A stretch of DNA of 64,000 nucleotides from Tenodera sinensis. Lineage: Eukaryota; Arthropoda; Insecta; Mantodea; Mantidae. Made by a program: the position numbers and the translations under genes. The notes beneath the pieces are model-generated. The model had not been told where the DNA came from. It made no database searches and was given only the letters and a program-made list of their open reading frames with translations. The stretch is from assembly GCA_030765045.1 (NCBI GenBank), contig CM060961.1, positions 144,404,538 to 144,468,537 on the forward strand, in the 5' to 3' direction. Positions 21,495 to 29,660 of this stretch are shown here, piece after piece; position 1 is the first letter of the stretch, and every line of letters starts with the position of its first letter.

Positions 21495-24200
21495 TTATGG
21501 GGCGTGTCCGCAAGCCATGCGGGGTACCCTATACGCCTTGAAGTGGCGTGTTGATGGATCATAGTCCCCTAGAGACCTAACTAGGGCGCTTTGATGGTTT
21601 GGCAATTTGGCGTATAATTTAGCAGCGCGGCGCCTAATTTCATCCTCCACGTATGGAAGAGATGAGGCTTCGTGAAGTGGTCTCACTGGGAAGGGTAAGG
21701 GGACAGAGAAGATGGACCGAAGTCCTCTGTTCTGAGCCCTCTGGAGCCATAGGAGCCAACTACCTGCAGCCATGCCCCACACTTCACAAGCGTAAAGCAT
21801 GAAGGGGACTACAAGAGCCCGGAAGAGCTGTAGCTTTAGGCGGACTGGCATCTCGGACCTCAGCATGGGGTACAGGGAGGCAATAGCCCCCTGAGTCCTT
21901 GCCGAGAGGTCTCTGATGTGACCGCGGAAAGTCAGACCCCTATCCAGTTTGACTCCTAGGTATGTGATGGAGTTTGTCCACTCGATCCTTCGGCCTCGAA
22001 GGTGAAAGGTGGGGCAGTCTGCGGGGATGTGGCGCCTCTTGAAGAGGATGGCGTGGCTCTTGTCCGGATTAACGGACATTCGCCAGCGCCGACACCACTG
22101 TTGGGTTTCGCGGAGGTGTCGCTGTATGGGATTGAAGGCTCTGAGGAGGTGTCGGTTGGTGCAGTATAGCAATACGTCATCGGCGTACTAAGCTATACTG
22201 ACCTGTGGTTCTGTGGGGAAGTCTGCCATGTAAACACTAAATAGGGTGGGGGACAGAACAGAGCCTTCGGGGACTCCGCCTCTGACTGGCCTGATTGTGG
22301 AGGTTCGCCCCGCGACTGTGACTTTAAAAGTCCGATGACGGAGGAAACAGTGTAGTATGTGGATGAGCTGTGTGGGTAGCCCCAGGTGGATTAGCTTGTA
22401 GAGGAGCCCTGCATGCCAGGTCGTCGAGAAGGCTTTCTCCACGTCCAGTGATACCGCAGCAGTGAAGGCACGTTCCTGGAAACCCAGGGCGGCAGCCTCC
22501 ACCACCCGCAGCAGCTGCTGAGGCGTAGAGTGCCCAGGACGGAACCCGAACTGATGTTCGGGGATGGCTTGAATGTCCCCCAGCAAGGGGGACAAGCGGT
22601 TTAAAATCATCCTCTCGAAAACTTTCGAGAGGGTGGAGAGGAGGCTAATGGATCGGTAGTTGGATGGGTGTACCGGGTCTTTCCCGGGCTTCAAGATGCA
22701 GATCACCCGGGCCTCTCTCCACTCTCGTGGGAAGTGACCCAGGGCGAGGCACATGTTGAACACCCTGGTCAGAAAGAGCACGGCGTTGAAGGGAAGGTGG
22801 CGAAGCATGAGGGGTGTAAGCCCGTCAGGTCCCGCCGCCTTTTTGGGTTTGAGACGCTGGAGTGCGCCCTGGAGTTCGCTTGGGCGTATTACCGGGAGTC
22901 GGACCGCGTCCTCCGGGGGGCGTCGAAAAAATCGACGTACATCCCGGCGGACACGTTCCGAGTGGTGGTAGTCCTGGGGGTCTTCTCTAGGACACATGGT
23001 ACGTTCCAGGTAGTCGGCGAAAACATTGGCTTTGGCACTGGGTTCATAGGCCAGGCCTCGGGTGCCTTGGAGAGGGGAGGTATATTGGCCTCGACGGTTG
23101 CGGAGGCTTTTTGCTATCCGCCACACGTCCCCCGACTCAGTGCCCAGGCTGGCCATCTTGTCCTCCCATGCTTGCACTCGGTGCTCGCGTAGGCGGGCGC
23201 TGACCAGTCGGCGCAAGCGCCGTAACAGGGCTCTGTTGTGGGGTGTGCGGTGCCTCTGGTATAGTCTCCGTGCCGCCCAGGAGCGTCGGATGAGAAGGAT
23301 GATGTCAAGTGGAAGGACATCCGGGTGAAGGGGTGCTGGAGCTTGGACTGTTAGGTTGAGGGCAGTTCGTGTCACGATGGATGTGAAGGACGAGACTGCC
23401 GCCTCAAGGGTATGGGTGTCTGTGATTCTTGGGTTGGGTGGGATGGAGGTGCGAAGGCAATTGCGCACACCCTCCCAGTCCGTTTCTCGGGTTGATCTCG
23501 AGCAATCATGACTCGCAATCCTAGTGTTGATTTCAGTCAACACCGGATTGTGATCTGACTGGAGGGCGTTTAATGATGTGAGGGTGAGGTGAAATGGTAG
23601 GTGTTTGATGATCGCGAAGTTGATGACTGAAGGCAGTCCTCGACCTAGCGGGTGATGCGTGGGTTGCCACGGACCCTCAACACGAAGTTCGGGGTCCGCG
23701 TCAATGAGTCGGATGATCGCATTGCCTCGAGCATCTGCCCGTCGGCCACAGTGCCAGCGCTGGTGCTTGGCATTGAAGTCGCCGGCCAGGATGGCGTTAG
23801 GATACAGGGCCAGGATGGAGAGGTAGTCGTTGGGCACGAACTGCCTGCGTGGAGGGTGATACACAGAGACTATCATGACTTCAGTACCGTCGAGTTCCAT
23901 GGTGATAGCCGTGGCCTCTAGGGTTTGAAGAGGTGGGAGTTGGACTGGACGGTGGACCACGTTCTGCCTAACGAACACCGCCGTTCCGCCACCAGGACGG
24001 CCTTGACGATCTGTTCTGTGGCAGACGTAGCCCGGAATGCGGAAACGGTCATTTGGACGGAGATGTGTTTCGCCGACTAGGATGGCGTCAAGGGCATAGG
24101 TACGGGCAAAGTGGGACAGCTCACCCGCCTGGTTACTCAGTCCACACGCGTTCCAGAGCGCGAGCCGAAACGAGGCACAAGACCTAGTTTGACCCGCCAT
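21495..24200 (-). pseudogene. Jk1-b ORF2: APE endonuclease plus RT, one stop before YADD
   Basis: 902-codon frame from ATG 24200, whose first 17 nt overlap the ORF1 end. Endonuclease: LWNACGLSNQ, VGETHL, VSVYHPP, GDFNAKHQRWHC and SDHNPVL. RT: KKAAGPDGLTPLML, YRSISLLSTLSKVFERM, FGFRPGHST, SLDVEKAFSTTW and GGVPEGSVLSPT. The only lesion is TAG at 22188-22190, replacing the CAG (Gln) that precedes YADDVLLY in Jk1-a and Jk1-c, a single C-to-T change. The rest reads to the stop at 21495 with a conserved C-terminal region (YLGVKLDRGLTF, LLWLQRAQNRGLRSI). Without the stop it would be full length. Confidence 0.9.
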
Positions 24201-25914
24201 TTCGGGCGCGTGTGAGGAGAGATGTCAGGAGGGCAAGCCCCTCCATGGCGATCAGCGTCTTTCCTGCAATGTCGCTGGAGAAGAATCTGGCTAGGAGCTC
24301 GCAGATCTGTTGCCCGTGGGATTGCAGAACTTGCTGCACCCACTCGAGCAGGTCCGCGAGCTGGAAGCCAGGGGTTGAGGGTGTGGTGGTTGTGGATATG
24401 ATGGTTGTGGGTGGGATTGGAGCTGGTGAAGACACCTCAGCCCTGATCTCCCCCTGAGGGCTTTGAGGAGTGGTCGGGCCACTCTCCTCGGCCGTTCGGG
24501 GTGCGGTTCTGGGCTCCCGGGTCCTCCGCCTCCTGGGGAGGGGGGTTGCCTGGATGGGTTGGTTTGCCTGGGGCTGGTGTTGTGTATGTTGGGGCTGTTG
24601 TGGTAAATCTCGGGATGTCCTCTGAGCCACCGACGTGCGCTGGGAGTATGTCCCCCTAGAGGGGGCGGTCGGTGAAGGTGCCTGTTGCTGACCTTGGGCG
24701 CTAGAGGGGGCCGAAGTCCCCTGCGCAGGTTGGGGTCGCCTAGAGGCGATAACACGCTTCCGCGTGGGGCACCCACCGTAGCAAGCCACGTGCTTTCCCT
24801 TGCAATTTGCGCAAGTGGGTTCGTCCGTGGTCGTACGAGGGCAGGAATCCTTCATGTGCGCTTCGCCGCAGCGTAGGCACCTGAGATTGCGGTGGCAAAA
24901 GTGGCTTGAGTGATTGAACCCAAGACACCTGTAGCACTGAGGGGGGCCAAAAGAGCTCCTCACTGCCTCCACCTTCACCCGGAGGTAGCAAATGGACGAG
25001 ACCCCGTCGATTTTCATCTCCGGGTTACTCGCCCTGTCCACCACCACCAAGAAAAGGGGGATTGGTCTCTTGGGCTCGCCACTCTCACCCGGCTTTGTGA
25101 GTTGCCTCACTAGCCTAGAGGTGATGCCTTGGCGAAGAAGGTCCTCCTCGATCTCGCCCACGGGCGTATCCACCGGAAGGCCTCTGATGATTCTTCGGAC
25201 GTCCCGAGATTTATCGAGGCCGAAGGTGAAGTATGGGAGCTTTTTCCTGTCCAAAGAGCTCAGGAGAAGGTGATAGTCTTCCACGGTTTTTGCCTGAAAG
25301 ACGTACCGGCTCTTCCTCCTTGTGACAGGGCACGCCGACGAGAGCGTAGGCATGACTTCCTTCAGGAAGCCTACCATGCCCTTGAAGTCGTCCACTATCA
25401 CTGGTGGAATATGCCGTCTTCCTTGTTGGCTAATCTGTGGAGCTGGTCCATCAGTAGGGATGTTTTTGGTGACCTGTTGGCGTCTTTTCCGCCGGTTGAC
25501 CACCTCACGAAATTCTGCCTCGTCCACCTCTGTCGAGATGTCTGAGGAGGAAGCCTCATCCTCGTCCCTCCTGGACGGTGCTGACGAGACCATGGTCCCG
25601 TCGGTATAGTATTCCGCGTCTGAATACGCGCGGGAGTGGTCAGAGTCAGACTCTGAGATAGTGCCTATCCGCAGGGAATTTTCGCGAGAAGCGCCTGCGT
25701 TAGGGGGTTGATCATCTAGTGCCAGACGTTTGGCGTGGCCTTTTCCGCCCTGTTGGCGTTTACGGCGACGCCGGTTGGATCCCTCCGGAGCTGGGCTCAC
25801 GTGAGGGGAAGTGGGTGCGCCAGAAGTACTGGGCATGGGTGGATCCTGCAGAACAGGCATTGGCCTGTGCACGGGAGGGTTGGGGTGGGGTTGGGAGCCT
25901 TTAGAGGTAGGCAT
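24184..25914 (-). CDS. Jk1-b ORF1: gag-like nucleic-acid-binding protein
   Basis: 576 codons from ATG 25914 (MPTSKGSQPHPNPP). Order: a Pro/Ser-rich N-terminus; a basic patch (NRRRRKRQQGGKGHAKR); an acidic Ser-rich stretch; VNRRKRRQQ; a PRE_C2HC-like region (IRGLPVDTPVGEIEEDLL, then PIPLFLVVVDRA); and three knuckles at about residues 305-360, CYRCLGFNHSSHFC, CLRCGEAHMKDSC and CANCKGKHVACYGGC. A Pro/Gln-rich tail and a C-terminal helical segment follow. ORF1 proteins of this type bind element RNA and form RNPs. The stop overlaps the ORF2 start by 17 nt. I chose the ATG over an upstream in-frame GTG at 25926. The frame is intact. Confidence 0.85.
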   Translation of the reverse strand: MPTSKGSQPHPNPPVHRPMPVLQDPPMPSTSGAPTSPHVSPAPEGSNRRRRKRQQGGKGHAKRLALDDQPPNAGASRENSLRIGTISESDSDHSRAYSDAEYYTDGTMVSSAPSRRDEDEASSSDISTEVDEAEFREVVNRRKRRQQVTKNIPTDGPAPQISQQGRRHIPPVIVDDFKGMVGFLKEVMPTLSSACPVTRRKSRYVFQAKTVEDYHLLLSSLDRKKLPYFTFGLDKSRDVRRIIRGLPVDTPVGEIEEDLLRQGITSRLVRQLTKPGESGEPKRPIPLFLVVVDRASNPEMKIDGVSSICYLRVKVEAVRSSFGPPQCYRCLGFNHSSHFCHRNLRCLRCGEAHMKDSCPRTTTDEPTCANCKGKHVACYGGCPTRKRVIASRRPQPAQGTSAPSSAQGQQQAPSPTAPSRGTYSQRTSVAQRTSRDLPQQPQHTQHQPQANQPIQATPLPRRRRTREPRTAPRTAEESGPTTPQSPQGEIRAEVSSPAPIPPTTIISTTTTPSTPGFQLADLLEWVQQVLQSHGQQICELLARFFSSDIAGKTLIAMEGLALLTSLLTRARNGGSN

Positions 25915-25995
25915 GCTGCTCTGCACCCTGAGGTGCAGTGCGTACAGGGTCGACTGACTGTCCTCTTACCTGCAGTAGCGGTTGCTGAGAAGCGT

Positions 25996-26070
25996 AGCCA
26001 ACAGAGGACCAGACACCCAGTGGATGCGCCTAAAAACCGCCCTAAGGCGTTGGCTGCGGCCTTGTTGGCT
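25996..26070 (-). ncRNA. Branched structured RNA in the Jk1-b 5' UTR
   Basis: On the minus strand an 8-bp closing stem (AGCCAACA with TGTTGGCT; 26063-26070 with 25996-26003) encloses AGGCCGCAGCCAAC, a hairpin GCC-TTAG-GGC, TAGGCGC, a hairpin ATCC-ACT-GGGT and GGTCCTC. The Jk3 leader (29303-29374) has the same order and conserved loops with a wholly different 8-bp closing stem, and a third copy lies at 57393-57489 in Jk1-c. It is 82 nt upstream of the ORF1 ATG. The function is unknown; a translation, packaging or self-cleaving element are all possible. Confidence 0.6.
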
Positions 26071-26308
26071 TACCGTTACTGTTCTTGCAGAAGCAGCTAG
26101 GTTGACTGTTAGTCTGGTATTGCTTGCTCATATATCGAAGCTCTGGCAGAAGCTGGTCCTCGCGGGGGAACAGTGTGCCTGGAACAAGGTAGCCAAAGTC
26201 CGTACCTCAGGAGAAACGGACCGGCCAGCTCGGAGTAGCTCGTAGACTGGTTGGCTGAAGCTCTGCTGCGATGTTCCTTCTTCCGCTGCTCACTGGCGAA
26301 TAACCTCT

Positions 26309-26334
26309 CCCTCGCTGAGGATGACTAATCGCCG
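26309..26334. repeat. Right target-site duplication of Jk1-b (26 bp)
   Basis: Exact copy of 21085-21110. It fixes the 5' end of Jk1-b at 26308 and shows Jk1-b is complete at its 5' end. Confidence 0.9.
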
Positions 26335-26733
26335 CTTCTTGAGGGCATGCTCTTTGTAGCAGAACCCGAGGTCCTGTGCGAATTTTGCAAATTGTTGGGA
26401 TTCCCCATCCATATTTGCCAGCACATTCTGGTAGTAGATGATCTCTCCCTTTAGTTCATCTACTTCTTTATGAAGTTTCTCTATTTCCATTGCCTTACGC
26501 TCTTCCTCTGTCATCTGCGTCTTCTTGGTTGGTTGGTCCGTGGTTCGTTGGCCGTTGGCAGCTGTAGTCAATGGGGCTGTAGTGGGCGGGGCGTGTGCGG
26601 TGGCAGTCACGGCTGCTGCGCTGGATGCCATCACTTGCCTGACTCCGCTCTCAAAAAAGTTCGGTTCATCCTGCACCTGGCAGCGGACCAGGTAGGATCT
26701 ACCTGCGAGCGCGCCAGAAACCGGTTCTTTGCA

Positions 26734-28206
26734 ATGGCAAAGAGGAAACCGCGCAGCACAGCACCGGCTCCTGCCGGGACTGCTCCAGCATCGGCCGATA
26801 GCAGCGCTACTGATACACCGACCTGCGCATCTAGGGAGATCTCTGCAGCAACTTCCGCCACACGCAATAGCAGTGCTGTGGAAGCGGCGGTGGCAGCGCC
26901 GCTCCCAGAGATTGCCACGGATCCACCGCCGTCCCCGCCCAGGATACTGGAAAGCTCCGGCAACGCGCCTGTTTGCAGAAACAACGCCGCTACCAACCTT
27001 CCACCGCAGTCAGCGCCACTGTTGTCCCAACCGGGCCGCAGCGTTGTTATATACGGAGTTCCTAGAGACCTCCCAGCACGCTACATACTCTCCGCCGCAC
27101 AGCACGAGTGGCCCTCAGCAATGAGGGCCACTCGCATCATCACTCGAAGAGGACCTTCAAGTCTCATGCGACTTGTCTTCGCAGACACACGCGACCGCGA
27201 ATCTGCTCTGAGCACGGGACTGCCCTTGTTAGGGCGGTGCCTGCGAGCAGAGCCAAGCCGAGCGGAACGCCAGATTCCCTGCCGCCGCTGCTGTGCCTAC
27301 GGTCATGACAGCACCCACTGCGCCGCCACTCCACGGTGCCACTACTGTGGCGCCCCGAACTTCACGAGCGCTTGTACAGCGCATGACCTACGCCACCGAC
27401 GCCGGTACTGCGCCTCCTGTGGTGGCTTCGGGCACTATACGGGACAGGCACAGTGCCCTTTGTATCCCCGGCGCGGGCATACGCGCACTCCTGCACCTAC
27501 CAGCGCAGATCCACGGCCCTACTCACGAGCGGGTCCTTATGCCTCAGAAGCATCACCACCAGTCGTCGTAGACGCATCGCCTCAACACATGCAGAACGTA
27601 GCAGCCCCAGCACCAGCCGTCGCAGATAGCTTCTTGCGAGACGCCGTTCAGGACCTCCACTCAGAGGTCCTGAATATTGGATCACGCTTGGAGGCTATCA
27701 CCGAAAGTAATGCCACGGAGACAGGCTCCAACCTCACCGAGCTGCTACAACGTCACGACCACACCATTAATAGCACCCTGTCATCGATCGAGAAGCATCT
27801 TGCAGAGTTCATCCAGATTTTCACTTCCACCTACGAAGACTTCATCACCAGACTCCGAGAACACGCTGAAACCATACAACACAACACCCAGGCCACCAAC
27901 GACGCAGTCCCGGAACTAAAACAACAGCTTCGCAGCATTGACACAACTGTCCAAGACATTGTCCCTCAGCTTCAGCTCTCCAGCAACGACGCTCAGCGAC
28001 GATTGCACTCTCTCCACTCATCTATTACTTCGCTCCACAAACAACAGGAAGCGACACACGCCAGTCTCACTACATTGCTGGCCAACCCTCCTAGCCTACA
28101 GACGCTACCCTCAGTGTCTCAGATCTCCAGGGAACTGAGGGAAGCAGCAGAACAAGCACCACTGCGCCTTGCCATGGCTCGCAACAGACGGCAGAACCAA
28201 CATTAA
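26734..28206 (+). CDS. GO1-b gag-like protein, complete
   Basis: 490 residues from ATG 26734 (MAKRKPRSTAPAPAG). An Ala/Ser/Pro-rich N-terminus of about 110 residues is followed by an RRM-like fold (VVIYGVPRDLPARYILSAAQ, then LMRLVFADTRDRESAL). The Cys/His region at about residues 185-250 has CRRCCAYGHDSTHC, CHYCG with a downstream Cys and HDL, and CASCGGFGHYTGQAQC followed by CPLYPR. The second half is a long helical, coiled-coil-like region. The likely role is RNA binding and RNP assembly, as for LINE ORF1 proteins. No endonuclease or RT motif follows before the poly(A). Open from start to stop in a young insertion. Confidence 0.82.
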   Translation: MAKRKPRSTAPAPAGTAPASADSSATDTPTCASREISAATSATRNSSAVEAAVAAPLPEIATDPPPSPPRILESSGNAPVCRNNAATNLPPQSAPLLSQPGRSVVIYGVPRDLPARYILSAAQHEWPSAMRATRIITRRGPSSLMRLVFADTRDRESALSTGLPLLGRCLRAEPSRAERQIPCRRCCAYGHDSTHCAATPRCHYCGAPNFTSACTAHDLRHRRRYCASCGGFGHYTGQAQCPLYPRRGHTRTPAPTSADPRPYSRAGPYASEASPPVVVDASPQHMQNVAAPAPAVADSFLRDAVQDLHSEVLNIGSRLEAITESNATETGSNLTELLQRHDHTINSTLSSIEKHLAEFIQIFTSTYEDFITRLREHAETIQHNTQATNDAVPELKQQLRSIDTTVQDIVPQLQLSSNDAQRRLHSLHSSITSLHKQQEATHASLTTLLANPPSLQTLPSVSQISRELREAAEQAPLRLAMARNRRQNQH

Positions 28207-28424
28207 ACAGATGATTAAAATTACTCTCAAGTCCCTCCGCTATCTTCACCCTTAACCCCACGGTCATGGTCAGTGCCTCGTGTAATGGCCATGCCCTGGA
28301 CCTTACCTTTTCCCGCTCCCGCTATGTGCGGCAGCTTGCATCTTAACCTTTACTAACGGAGGTGCTGACGCGGTACTCCAACATCCCCTCCTCTGAATCC
28401 TTCCAACTTATCACCCATGAACAC

Positions 28425-28425
<1 letters not shown>

Positions 28426-28483
<58 letters not shown>
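28426..28483 (+). other. Poly(A) tail of GO1-b (58 nt)
   Basis: Uninterrupted A-run directly after the 3' UTR; the host Jk2-c sequence TCGGCGGCCGG resumes at 28484. An uninterrupted run of this length indicates recent insertion, since such runs shorten and mutate quickly. Confidence 0.9.
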
Positions 28484-28485
<2 letters not shown>

Positions 28486-28843
28486 GGCGGCCGGCGGATC
28501 AGGGGCATTCTCCATCCCCTTCTTGTTCCCGCTCCCAGTCGCAAGTGCTTCTGGGAGCCTCCACTTAGCGTGGGTACACTATATTTCGCGCGCTTTTTAC
28601 ACTGTCACTTACACACTATATTTACACTATAATTATACGTAGAATTATTTACACAGGGGACGGAGTATTATTGATACTCATTCACATATTAGTTATTGCA
28701 CTTCACTCAAAATATACGTCCAGGTGTACACGGACACACTAAACAAAACACTATATAACAACGCTTATATAACTACACTCTGTACTCAATATCCCTAATC
28801 AAATGTGTGTGGAGAGCGCCACAGCCACTTGATACGTCTTTCC

Positions 28844-28959
28844 CGCCAAAATTATGGCAGTTGACAATGATCCCGCCAAACCGTTTCACGTGACCGATTC
28901 TCGCGCGCACCAACAAACTTCTCTTCTCACAACGGTCACAATACCTCTAAAAATGTCCC
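28844..28959. other. Short unassigned stretch between Jk2-c and Jk3
   Basis: About 115 bp between the Jk2-c 5' end and the first sequence shared by Jk3 and GO1-d. It repeats CCCGCCAAA (28851, 28874). I cannot tell whether it is genomic flank or part of either element. Confidence 0.4.
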
Positions 28960-28970
28960 CCTCTCAGTGT

Positions 28971-29105
28971 GTGACTGCCGGCCAGAACCAGGAGGAGATG
29001 AGCGCGTCACCTGATTGACTAACCAGCCAATCAGCATGTATGGGCAGTGCCCGTTCGTGGACCAATCCCTACCATCATCCATCTTGTCCCTAAAATACCC
29101 CTGAT
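28971..29105 (+). promoter_or_regulatory. Jk3 CCAAT/TATA promoter-like region
   Basis: GGCCAGAACC, GAGCGCGTCACCTGATTG and CAGCCAATCAG (CCAAT at 29027-29031), then CCCTAAAATACCCC (TATA-like at 29091). The same blocks in the same order occur upstream of the GO1-d gag (61985-62105), where the TATA is CTATAAAAACCCC. Conservation between two element types supports function. The transcription start is not known. Confidence 0.5.
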
Positions 29106-29302
29106 CCCAAACATTCCCAGGACCCGACTACGAGAGAGGAAGGACCTACCTGCGCGGACCCGACTGCGAGAGAAGAAGCTACCTGCGCCGACTGAAACCG
29201 GTTCCTGCGAGCGGCAGGGCGACTTCTTCAGTGACCGGCTGGACTCCGAGGCACTCCCGTCTCTTCGGCACTGTGTGTGCCGGACTAACTGATAACTGGG
29301 CA

Positions 29303-29374
29303 GAGTAGTAAGGCCGCAGCCAACAGCTTACAGCTGGTATCTAGGCGCCCGACTGGGTTGGCCCTCTACTACTC
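29303..29374 (+). ncRNA. Branched structured RNA in the Jk3 5' UTR
   Basis: An 8-bp closing stem (GAGTAGTA at 29303-29310 with TACTACTC at 29367-29374) encloses AGGCCGCAGCCAAC, a hairpin AGCT-TAC-AGCT, TAGGCG, a hairpin CCC-GACT-GGG and GGCCCTC, then CGCTTCTCAGCA downstream. The unpaired blocks match Jk1-b (25996-26070) nearly base for base, while all three helices differ in sequence but keep pairing. It lies about 290 nt upstream of ORF1. Confidence 0.6.
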
Positions 29375-29660
29375 GCGCTTCTCAGCACCCTATATCAGCT
29401 CTTTCATACTCTTTCTACTTTCCGCTTTCCTATAACTAGACTAAGCTCCCCACTCTTCTTAGGCATAATCACTTCAATCCCCAGATACTAACCCACCCAA
29501 CTTTCCTGGAAACAGCCATGACACGGACCCGACGCGGTACCATGACCGACGAGACTGACAGCCGACCTCCCACCCCCGACGCATCCCCCCTACGCAAGAT
29601 CAGCCGCCTCAGCCGCCTTCAACTATTAGGCTGACGAGCCACAGAAGACATGTCCCAGAG

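Larger units (their letters stand above)
21111..26308 (-). mobile_element. Jk1-b: full-length Jockey-like LINE, about 5.2 kb
   Basis: Complete minus-strand element bounded by a 26-bp target duplication. From its 5' end at 26308: a 5' UTR of about 390 nt with a branched RNA (25996-26070), ORF1 (25914-24184), ORF2 (24200-21495), and a 3' UTR with a TTTTGAA-repeat segment (about 21385-21412), hairpins and a GTC-repeat tail (21111-21125). One nonsense codon in ORF2 is the only visible lesion. Confidence 0.92.
26653..28483 (+). mobile_element. GO1-b: gag-only LINE-like element with long poly(A)
   Basis: Plus-strand insertion in Jk2-c, bounded by host sequence that reads continuously across (TC at both edges, so a target duplication of 2 bp at most). 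It holds about 80 nt of 5' UTR, a single gag ORF (26734-28206), a 220-nt 3' UTR and 58 A residues (28426-28483). No RT or endonuclease is present. The 5' UTR (CTACCTGCG...GAAACCGGTTC) matches Jk3 29190-29215. The 3' UTR (TACTAACGGAGGTGCTGACG) matches Jk3 34122-34141 closely. Confidence 0.85.
19707..28515 (-). pseudogene. Jk2-c ORF1 (gag-like), split by two insertions
   Basis: The ORF starts at ATG 28513-28515 (same as Jk2-b) and runs into GO1-b after about ten codons. It resumes at 26652 with the coiled-coil region, is cut by Jk1-b at 26309, and continues from 21110 to the stop at 19707. The C-terminal 455 codons are open: basic/Pro-rich linker, KPPRIIIPD, a PRE_C2HC-like domain (QTTRDCLKLFLQRKQD, then YVIKCLPADLEE) and three knuckles, CYNCQQLGHTFRNC, CVLCGNLQRLADC and CANCGETHPASYRGC. 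These bind nucleic acid in related ORF1 proteins. Confidence 0.82.
16597..28843 (-). mobile_element. Jk2-c: near-full-length Jk2 element split by Jk1-b and GO1-b
   Basis: Three minus-strand pieces: 28484-28843 (5' UTR and ORF1 start), 26309-26652 (ORF1 N-terminal part) and 16597-21110 (rest of ORF1, ORF2, 3' UTR). The gaps are GO1-b (26653-28483) and Jk1-b (21111-26308). The last roughly 40 bp of the 3' end are missing at 16597. The 5' end at 28843 coincides with the start of homology in Jk2-b, so it is probably the true element start. Confidence 0.85.

Noticed and set aside
22668..23192. Plus-strand ORFs inside Jk1-b ORF2 and Jk1-a ORF2 (13569, 14319, 22668, 25129)
   Set aside because: Antisense shadows of the conserved RT and gag frames; they vary with the ORF codon positions.
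29303..29374. Hammerhead, twister or HDV-like ribozyme assignment of the branched leader RNA
   Set aside because: No CTGANGA/GAAA hammerhead core, no twister core that I recognise, and two or three hairpins lie between the closing-stem strands, unlike the HDV fold. Left unclassified.
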